Shown here piece after piece: positions 39,500 through 47,800 of a stretch of DNA of 64,000 nt. The stretch is from an uncultured Ruminococcus sp. (GTDB lineage: Bacteria; Bacillota; Clostridia; Oscillospirales; Ruminococcaceae). The stretch lies in assembly GCA_946413815.1 (NCBI GenBank), contig CAMKMD010000006.1:1-64000 (forward strand). The letters are read 5' to 3'. The notes below the pieces were generated by a model, which worked only from the letters and a program-made list of their open reading frames with translations, was not told the origin of the DNA and did no database searches. The position numbers and the translations under genes were made by a program. Positions within the stretch are counted from its first letter, which is position 1, and each line of letters starts with the position of its first letter.

Positions 39500-41329
39500 T
39501 CAGACCTCCTTTTCACAGCTTATTGCGCCAACCGTACATACCTGGGTGCAGAGACCGCAGCCTGAACAGAGTGAATTATCGATCTTTACGCTGCCGTCTG
39601 AGATGATGATACCGGGACAGCCGAGGCTGTTTATGCACTTGCGGCACTGTATACACTTGTCAGGATCGATGACCGCAGGCTTATCAGGTTTGATGAGAAC
39701 AGCACACGGTGAACGGAAGATTATTGCCTTAACGCCCTTTTCAGCGGCTACACGCTTTACTGTCTCAACGGCCTTATCAAGCTGCAGAGGATCAACTGTC
39801 TCCACTGTTGTCAGACCTACACCGCGAAGAACGGCTTCTATATTCACCTTGTCAACTACCTGACCCATCATGGTACGGCCTGTACCGGGATGAGGCTGAT
39901 GGCCGGTCATTGCAGTAGTAGAGTTATCGAGCACGATCAGAGTCATATCCGCCTGATTGTATACTGCGTTGACTGCACCTGTGATAGCAGAGGCGAAGAA
40001 GGTGGAGTCACCTACGAAGGCAAAGCACTTCGTGTCCGGTTCTATCTTGCCTACGCCCTGTGCGATATTAACTCCTGCGCCCATACATAGGCAGGTATCT
40101 ACCATATCAAGCGGCATGGCATTTCCGAGAGTATAACAGCCGATATCACCACAGAATATGGTCTTCTGTCCCTTCATGGCCTGCTTTACTGCATAGAAGC
40201 TGGCACGATGAGGACATCCTGCACAGAGTACAGGCGGACGTACAGGCAGCTCCGGCGGAGTGTCCTGAACTTCGATATCCTGAAGCTCGGCATCATCAAG
40301 TCCCCAGCCCATAAAGAAGGAGATATCCCCTCTTACGCTGTCGCAGGTATTCTCGCCGGCGGTCTTTACATGGCCGGTAAGCTTGCCGATGATGCGGGTA
40401 TTGAGGTGGTACTTGCCGCATACATAAACGAGCTCACGCTCTATGACAGGGTCAAGTTCTTCGATACAGAGCACCTCGTCAAGGTCTTTCAGGAAGTTTA
40501 CAGCTGCCTTCTCGGGGAACGGGAAGGGTGTTGATACCTTGAAGAGTGCGGGAGCTTCCCTGTCTCTGAGCACTTCCTTTACATAAGTCCAGCTGATACC
40601 GTGTGAGGCTATACCCTTGCGGCAGCCGGGTTCGGAAGGCGGAAGTACGATATTCCTGCCATATCCTGAGAAGATATCGGAAAGTTCAGCATTGCGCTCC
40701 TCGATATTCATATGGGCGTTGTAGGAAAGACGCGGGAATATGACCCAGCGTGAGGAATCCTTTACAAAGCCCTCGGGCTTGTTCTCCTTATACTCCTCCC
40801 TGTCCTTTACGTCTATGGAAGCATAGGCATGACAGACTCTTGTTGTAGGTCGGAAGAATACAGGGGTATGATACTTCTCAGAGAACTCGAGGGCCTCCTG
40901 TATCATATCATAGGCTTCCTGTACAGTAGAGGGATCAAAGCAGGGCAGTTTTGAGAAAGAGGCAAAGTGGCGGGTATCCTGCTCAGTCTGAGATGAGATG
41001 GGGCCGGGGTCATCGGCTACCATTATTACCATACCACCCTTGACGCCTATGTATTCAAGGCTCATGAGCGGGTCAGATGCAACATTCAGACCAACCTGCT
41101 TCATAGTGACCATGCTGCGGGCTCCGCAGTAGGCCGCGCCTGCGCCGAGTTCCATTGCAGCTTTTTCGTTTACAGACCATTCTACGTATATCTTTCCGTC
41201 ATTGTTCTTTGCGGTCGTCTCCAGAACCTCTGTTGAGGGTGTGCCGGGATAGCCGCAGATAAGATTGAGTCCGGCAGCTATAGCGCCTCTGGCTATTGCT
41301 GCGTTTCCCATCAGGAATTCTTTGTGCAT
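39500..41329 (-). CDS. iorA: Indolepyruvate ferredoxin oxidoreductase subunit alpha
   Basis: 609 aa; GYPGTPSTEVLE; PPVLCAGCPHRASFYAVK; C-terminal ferredoxin cysteines. Confidence 0.96.
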   Translation of the reverse strand: MHKEFLMGNAAIARGAIAAGLNLICGYPGTPSTEVLETTAKNNDGKIYVEWSVNEKAAMELGAGAAYCGARSMVTMKQVGLNVASDPLMSLEYIGVKGGMVIMVADDPGPISSQTEQDTRHFASFSKLPCFDPSTVQEAYDMIQEALEFSEKYHTPVFFRPTTRVCHAYASIDVKDREEYKENKPEGFVKDSSRWVIFPRLSYNAHMNIEERNAELSDIFSGYGRNIVLPPSEPGCRKGIASHGISWTYVKEVLRDREAPALFKVSTPFPFPEKAAVNFLKDLDEVLCIEELDPVIERELVYVCGKYHLNTRIIGKLTGHVKTAGENTCDSVRGDISFFMGWGLDDAELQDIEVQDTPPELPVRPPVLCAGCPHRASFYAVKQAMKGQKTIFCGDIGCYTLGNAMPLDMVDTCLCMGAGVNIAQGVGKIEPDTKCFAFVGDSTFFASAITGAVNAVYNQADMTLIVLDNSTTAMTGHQPHPGTGRTMMGQVVDKVNIEAVLRGVGLTTVETVDPLQLDKAVETVKRVAAEKGVKAIIFRSPCAVLIKPDKPAVIDPDKCIQCRKCINSLGCPGIIISDGSVKIDNSLCSGCGLCTQVCTVGAISCEKEV

Positions 41330-41358
41330 AATAATACCTCTTTTACGGTTTCTTGCTA

Positions 41359-41394
41359 TAGTAGTATTCTACTACATTCATCAATGGTTGTCAA
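41359..41394 (-). promoter_or_regulatory. Promoter of iorAB-paaK with palindrome over the -10
   Basis: TTGACA (41394-41389) - 17 nt - TAGAAT (41371-41366); TAGTAGAATACTACTA inverted repeat at 41359-41374. Confidence 0.6.
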
Positions 41395-41401
41395 TAATAT
41401 A

Positions 41402-41436
41402 CGGATGCCCTCCGGCGAATGCCGGAAAGACATCCG
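41402..41436. terminator. Hairpin downstream of GH25 gene
   Basis: CGGATG...CCGGCgaatGCCGG...CATCCG nested inverted repeat. Confidence 0.6.
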
Positions 41437-41452
41437 ATGATCAACAGACGGC

Positions 41453-42781
41453 TCAGCTGAGAGGTCTGTCCATATACTGGATATTAAAGTCTACGTCGCC
41501 TTCGATACCGGCTATCCTGCCGTAGGCGCTCTGCTGCCATACTGCGAAATCGCCTTCGTAATTGGTCTCGTCAACATAGTGTGCGAGCCATACAGGATGA
41601 TTTCCGCGGTTCGTCCAGAAGTTGAGAAGGAAGTTACGGCTGCTGTAGAGCATACCGGTATATCCCGCCTTGCCAACCTCATCACAGAAGGCTTCAAAGA
41701 ACTCGTTAAGGTCGTGGCTGTTCATGCCGTAGCGCTGGAAACGGCCGAATTCCTCCCAGTCAAAGACTATGGGGAATGCAAGCTTTCTTCCTCCGAGCTG
41801 CTCCACCATCCACTTAGCGTGCTCGCGCACCTTTTCCTCGGTGTTGTCGGTGCAATAGAAGTATACTCCCACATCAAGGCCAGCCTTGGTAGCTTCTTCC
41901 ATATTGCGGTCGTAGTATTCGTCCTTGACAAGGTCGCTGTAGCAGTATCCCATGCGCATGAATACAAATTGCACGCCTGCCTCCTTGACAGCGTTGTAGT
42001 CGACGTTAGTCTGCCATGCAGATACATCTATTCCGTAGCGGACATTCTCATACGGATGTGCTGCCTTGAAATCCGCAAAATCTACGCGGGCATTGTTATC
42101 CTGGGCTTTCGGGATCTCGTCGAGGACAAGCACTGTCAGATCAAAAGATGTTGCATTTCCCGAGCTGTCCGTTACAGTTGCAGTAATGGGATAGCTTCCG
42201 TTTTCGGCTGTATTAACCTCTCCGGTGTATGTGAGCTTCGGGGCTCTGTCGTAATTGTCAACGTAGCCGACTATCTTGCCGAGGTCGAAGGCCTCGCCTT
42301 TTTTAGCGTAGGGCTCCCATCCGGAATTGAGTATGACAGGCGCCTGGGTATCAGTTACAGTATACGATATCTCTTTTTCAAACTTTATTCCGTCCTTAAA
42401 GAATTCAAGCTTTGTCGTCCGGGCACCGGTCTCTGATGTGTCGATAAGGGTATCCGGAGTGAGAAGCTCTGCGTTGTTATCTGTTATAAAGTCTGCTGCG
42501 CTTACTGTGGTGTAAACTTCAACAGTGGGCTGACACTCAACCTTGAAGTCTGCGGGCGGTTCTCCTGTGACTGTGGTAGTCGCAGATTCTGTTGTTGCGG
42601 TAGTTGTGGTAGTTGTAGTGGCTGTTGTTCCGGCTGTAGTCGTCTGGGGGCCAGTTACTGTTTCAGTTCCCGCAACTGTAGCCTGATTGTCTGGGTAGTC
42701 TGCTTTCTGAACTACTGTTGACCCGCAGCTTGCAAAAGCAACGCCGCAGAGCATCAGTATTCCGATGATAATACGCTTCAT
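41453..42781 (-). CDS. GH25 lysozyme-like secreted protein with Thr-rich linker and Ig-like domain
   Basis: 442 aa; lipoprotein-like N-terminus; TTTAGTTATTTTTTTATTESATTT linker; YGIDVSAWQTNVDYNAVKEAGVQFVFMRMGY. Confidence 0.9.
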   Translation of the reverse strand: MKRIIIGILMLCGVAFASCGSTVVQKADYPDNQATVAGTETVTGPQTTTAGTTATTTTTTTATTESATTTVTGEPPADFKVECQPTVEVYTTVSAADFITDNNAELLTPDTLIDTSETGARTTKLEFFKDGIKFEKEISYTVTDTQAPVILNSGWEPYAKKGEAFDLGKIVGYVDNYDRAPKLTYTGEVNTAENGSYPITATVTDSSGNATSFDLTVLVLDEIPKAQDNNARVDFADFKAAHPYENVRYGIDVSAWQTNVDYNAVKEAGVQFVFMRMGYCYSDLVKDEYYDRNMEEATKAGLDVGVYFYCTDNTEEKVREHAKWMVEQLGGRKLAFPIVFDWEEFGRFQRYGMNSHDLNEFFEAFCDEVGKAGYTGMLYSSRNFLLNFWTNRGNHPVWLAHYVDETNYEGDFAVWQQSAYGRIAGIEGDVDFNIQYMDRPLS

Positions 42782-42791
42782 AGTTCTCCTT

Positions 42792-43526
42792 TTATTTGCT
42801 TAGTAATCTGTCAAGCATTACCTGCCGGCACTGCTTTTCTAATGTGTCATCAAGAGGGGCAAGCTCTCCGCTGCCCCCGTTTCGGCTAAGGCAGTAGGAG
42901 ATCATATAGTCTGAAAGCTCAGGGTTCTTTGAGAGACATGGGCCGTGCATATACGTAGCTATGACATTCTTCTCCATGTAGCCCTCGTACCGGCTCTTTG
43001 AGCAGTTTCCGTTGCCGAAGAGCACCTCTCCGAGGGGCGTCTTCACATCATGAGTCTGGCCGCCGTGATTCTCAAATCCGACTACATCAACAGGCTTGCC
43101 TGTGATGCTGGTGCGGATGGCGATATTGCTTATACAGCGCATCTTTCTGCTGGAGGGAGCGACTGTGTAATAATCGAAGAGACCGAGACCGGGAATATCA
43201 TTTCCGTCTGCATCGCGGTAATACTTTCCCATGAGCTGATAGCCGCCGCATATGAGGAAGAGGAAGGTACCGTTATCGTAGGCGGCCTTGATACCGTCGC
43301 GGCAGCGAAGCAGGTCGGCTGAGATGTGCTGCTGCTCAAGGTCGGCTCCTCCGCCGATGTAGATGAGGTCATAGCTGCTGAAATCTGGCATATCGCCCCC
43401 GAGGGAGTAGGAATCGACAGTGCAGTCGATATCACGCATACGGCAGCGGTAGCGAAGTATCTCCATGTTTCCGCTGTCACCGTAAAGGTCGAGCATATCA
43501 CCGTACATATGGAGTATCTTTATCAT
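42792..43526 (-). CDS. gatD: Lipid II isoglutaminyl synthase, glutamine amidotransferase subunit
   Basis: 244 aa; LHMYGDMLDLYGDSGNMEILRYR, ICGGYQLMGKYY, ATYMHGPCLSKNPELSD. Confidence 0.93.
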   Translation of the reverse strand: MIKILHMYGDMLDLYGDSGNMEILRYRCRMRDIDCTVDSYSLGGDMPDFSSYDLIYIGGGADLEQQHISADLLRCRDGIKAAYDNGTFLFLICGGYQLMGKYYRDADGNDIPGLGLFDYYTVAPSSRKMRCISNIAIRTSITGKPVDVVGFENHGGQTHDVKTPLGEVLFGNGNCSKSRYEGYMEKNVIATYMHGPCLSKNPELSDYMISYCLSRNGGSGELAPLDDTLEKQCRQVMLDRLLSK

Positions 43527-44863
43527 TTCTGCTCACCTCCGTGTTTCTCACTGTATCGCTTCAGGGCAGCTCTTGTGGGCTGGACTGCGGTATAGTTGGC
43601 GATGACGAATTTTCTGCCGGGAGTCTTTGCAAGCTCCTCAACTGCTTCGTCAAGGTCGGGGCGCACTACGATATTTGCCGCATCATAGCCTGAGCATTTG
43701 ATACGTACAGCTATATCATAGGCTCTTGTACCTGAGGTCACGACTCTTGTTACACGCTCGAATATCGTAAAGTTGATATCGTATATCCATGAGACATCAA
43801 GTCCGTCTGCGATATTGTCGTTGAGGACAAAGAGAAGCTCCTTCTCGCCCTTCATCTCGTTCATTACTCTGAGAGTCATATTCGCACCAACAGGATTTTT
43901 GGCAAGATTGAGTGTTGCCTTGCGGTCGCCGAGCATGAAGTTCTCCATACGTCCGTTATTGACGGTATAGTTGTTTATGACGTTGTCTGTCACCTTCTGC
44001 TCTATGCCGTAAAGCTTTGCAGCTGCGGCCACGGCTGTCATGTTGTAAATATTGTATATGCTGTTGAGCTGAGGGCTGTAGGTATGGCCGTCAGCTGTGA
44101 ATTCCGGCTTGTCAAGATCGATGCCGGAGGCTGTGATATAGGGTTGCTCTGACCCGAAACCGCATTTCCGGCAGCGGAATCTGCCAATGTGGGAGTACTG
44201 GTAATAGTCATATACCAGAGCTTCGCCGCAGAAGGGGCAGAAGCGTCCCTCGGATGCTTCGTATATAGTATCTGTCGCAAAGGCATAAGGCTCTGCATGG
44301 AAATACTTTACATTCTTGTTCTCCGGATTTGCTCTGCCGAGACGAGCTGTGTTCGGGTCGTCACCGTTGAGTATCAGGTTGCCCGTAAATGTCTTGCAGA
44401 AGCCGTTTATTTTCTGTATCAGAGTCTCCATTTCGCCGTTTCTGTCGAGTTGATCGCGGAAGAAATTGAGAACTACAAGAGTCTCAAGCTTCAGCTGTGA
44501 GTAAACGACCGGCACATGGCTTTCGTCTGTTTCGAGTATGAGAAGGTCGGCATCAACTTTTCCCGAACCGTCACAGTATTTAAGAAGCATGGAGCAGATG
44601 CCTGTATCAAGGTTATTGCCCTCGCGGTTTATTATTATCTTTTTGCCGGACTGCTCAAAAAGCTGTGCGATACAGTTTGTGACCGAGGTCTTGCCGTTTG
44701 TACCTGTCACAGCGATTATTGGGCAGTCCACCTTGAACATCTTACAGGCCTTGCCGCCTGTAAGATGCCAGAGGATTATTCCGGGGAGATTTCCGGCATT
44801 GCGCTTGAAAAGCCGGAGAAATCCCACTACGATCTTGCCTATGAGTATAAGAAGTCTGTTCAA
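43523..44863 (-). CDS. murT: Lipid II isoglutaminyl synthase, Mur-ligase subunit
   Basis: 446 aa; AVTGTNGKTSVTNCIA; FCPFCGEALVYDYYQYSHIGRFRCRKCGF Zn ribbon; TTG start with upstream AGGGAG. Confidence 0.93.
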   Translation of the reverse strand: MNRLLILIGKIVVGFLRLFKRNAGNLPGIILWHLTGGKACKMFKVDCPIIAVTGTNGKTSVTNCIAQLFEQSGKKIIINREGNNLDTGICSMLLKYCDGSGKVDADLLILETDESHVPVVYSQLKLETLVVLNFFRDQLDRNGEMETLIQKINGFCKTFTGNLILNGDDPNTARLGRANPENKNVKYFHAEPYAFATDTIYEASEGRFCPFCGEALVYDYYQYSHIGRFRCRKCGFGSEQPYITASGIDLDKPEFTADGHTYSPQLNSIYNIYNMTAVAAAAKLYGIEQKVTDNVINNYTVNNGRMENFMLGDRKATLNLAKNPVGANMTLRVMNEMKGEKELLFVLNDNIADGLDVSWIYDINFTIFERVTRVVTSGTRAYDIAVRIKCSGYDAANIVVRPDLDEAVEELAKTPGRKFVIANYTAVQPTRAALKRYSEKHGGEQK

Positions 44864-44882
44864 ATCTAATATCTCCCTTTTT

Positions 44883-47800
44883 TTACTTCTGTTCTGAGAA
44901 ACTTACCTTTCCGTCTTCGCTGAATTCAATATATCCGCGGTTCTTTGCGGCCTTCATACCGAGTGATACGGCTTCGGTTATGGTGTCGGTAATGCGTGAG
45001 AAACCGAAGAGGCGAGCCGTCTCGCGGATCAGATCCTCGCGCTGCATAGCTACCTGCTCCTCCATGATAAGGCGGATTCCGTTTGCTATCTCCTCAGGCG
45101 CTATCTCGTCCATTGAACGCTTTGCGTCATCTGAAGCCTGCGCACGGCAGAGCGTATACTCATCAGGCACCTGTCCGGGCTTCCAGAGGAAGGCGTCTTC
45201 CCCTGCTGTTACTGCAACCGCACCGGATCTTGCTATAGCGGCATCAGCTGTCTTCTTCATGACTTCACCGGCTCTTGTTATGCCAAAACAGCTGAAGAGC
45301 TTCTTGCGGAGCACGTTCCTGCTTACCGGTGCTTCTGCTTCAAGGATATCATTTACGCATTTCACGATCTTAGTCTCGTTGTCCTCTGTGAATTTTTCAG
45401 AAGGACCGTATTCCTTGATCTTGAAGGGTGTGAACTTGTCACACTTGTCTGCAAGTGCGCTTACTTCCTCTGTTTCAAACACGAGCTCAGCAGACTTCTT
45501 AGGTTCCTCTTTGACTGTTTCTGCAGGGTTGCGGTAACGCTCAAGTGCTGCTGCGATCTCGTCCTCAATCTTCTTTATGGCCTTCTCCTTGTTGTCGAGC
45601 CAGTCAAGGATATATACCGTTGTGGTATTCCAGCCGAGGCCCTTTAGTACGCCGGCCTGTGCAATGTGACGTTCCTTGGACATACCCGTATTGTACCAGT
45701 TCTTTCCGCAGCAGTTGATAGCAAGCAGATAGGTCTCCGGCTTGTCAGGATTAGCAACGGCAACGTCGATCTTGTAGTCAGAGCAGCCGACTGAACAGTT
45801 TGCTGTATATCCACGCTTTCTCAGTTCCTCTGCTACTACCTGCTCAAAGCCTTTTCCCGCAGACGAGGAATTAGTACGTACATTTAGCGCACTTCTGCCC
45901 TTGGCTGCGAATTCAAGGAAGCCCTTCAGGCCTTCAACGCCGTCAGAGCGTGTGCGGCTGAGATCGATCATTTCCGGTGTAATTACAGAGAATACTATCA
46001 TCTCACACTTTGAACGTGAGATCGCTACGTTGAGACGTCTCCAGCCGCCGTCACGGTTGAGCGGACCGAAATTCATGGAGACCTTACCTTCCTTGTCGGG
46101 GCCGTAGCCAATAGAGAACATGATGACATCGCGTTCATCACCCTGTACATTTTCAAGGTTCTTGATTATGATGGGTTCGTACTGCTCGTTGGCCCACTGC
46201 TCAAGCTCCGGACGGGCACGATAAGCGTCCGTCAGGAGATCGTCCACAAGGTTCTGCTGCGGAAGGCTGAACGTAACTACACCGATACTCTGCTTCCTGA
46301 GTACAGGATCCTCAAGTCTTCTTGTGATCTCAGCCACGATAGCCTGAGCTTCGGCCTTGTTTGTGCGTGTGGAGCTCTTGTCATAGTAACCGTCAACGTG
46401 TACCCAGCTGACCTTGGATATCTGGTCATCGGGAGACGGGAAGGTATAGAGCTTATTATCGTAGTACTTTACGTTGCTGTAGGCGATAAGGCTCTCATGC
46501 TGTGAGCGGTAATGCCAGAGCAGATGCTGCTGCGGCATTGAAAGCGCAAGACAGTCATCAAGAACGCTCTCCAGGTCTTCCTTCTCGTAGTTCTCCTCAT
46601 CCACCTGACTTGTGCTGAAGAAGCTTGTAGGAGGAAGCTGCCTTGGGTCGCCGACAACTATGACATTCTCGCCTCTTGCAATGGCGCCCACTGCCTCACT
46701 TGTTGGAAGCTGTGAAGCCTCATCGAAGATTACGAGATCAAATTTCGGGTATGAAGGATCGATGTACTGAGCGACAGAGATGGGGCTCATGAGCATTACC
46801 GGGCACATCCTTCGCAGGAGGTTAGGAATGCTGTCAAACAGCTTTCTTATGGACATCATCCTGCCGTTGCTCTTTATAGCCTTCTGGAGTATGCCTATCT
46901 CGGAGCTTGCGGCGGAAGTGCCTGCTGCGGGCACCTTGGCTGAAAGCTCGGCAACGAGCTCATTGATGGTGAGCTTGGAGAAGTTTTCAAGAGCTTCATT
47001 GTATTTTCTTATAGTATCTTCAAACAGTACTCCCTGGAACTTGCTGAGAACGGGCTCGGAGCTGATAACTGAAGTCACTATCGCACGGCTGAGATCGCTG
47101 TCGAAGGCTTTTGTGAGCTCCGATGTGCTGACCTTGCCTGAAAGATAATTGTCTGCAATATTCCCTATACCGTAATCACGCAGTTTCTTACTGAGTGTTA
47201 CGATGCCCGCCCATTCCTTGAGCTGAGGAAGAGCGCCTATGATATCATCAGCCTTGCGGGCGGCTTCATTCTCCCAGTCACTGCCGGATGAGAGCATTGA
47301 TGTATCAATGGAGTAGTTCGTCTCCAGTTCTTTGAGTACGCTTTCAAGCTCGCCGAAGGATTCGTTAAGCTTGTCGGTCTCTGCCTTGCTTGCCTGCTTC
47401 TGTGAAGGTGTTCCGTATCTTTCACAGACTGCCCTGGACATCCTTGTCTTGTCATCACGGTCAAAAGCAGAGTTCAGTAGTCTGTTTCTTATACTTTCGG
47501 AGGAGGTCAGCGCCTTGTCAGCGATCTCCCAGTCGGTATCCTGAGACTGCCATATGGAGCCGAAGGCAGCAAGGACATCCGGTGAAACGGAATCGATGCT
47601 TTCTGAAAGCTCTCTGGCACGGATTATCTTTTCATACCATCCGGAGATGTTTTCTTTGTTGACAGTATCCCGGCTCTTGCTGTGTACAGCAAGCTCCTTC
47701 ACGAGCTTCTTGCTCTTTATAGCTTTGGGCAGGAACCATTTCTCCTGTACGGCCTTCCAGTTCTGCTGGGCGGCAGCTGCATCGTAGGAAAGGACTGATG

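Noticed and set aside
41579-42436. 285-aa plus-strand ORF
   Set aside because: Fully antisense to the GH25 lysozyme gene, which has clear motifs.
42580-42680. Thr-codon repeat tract as a possible DNA repeat or CRISPR
   Set aside because: Codes for a Thr-rich linker; irregular units, no spacers.
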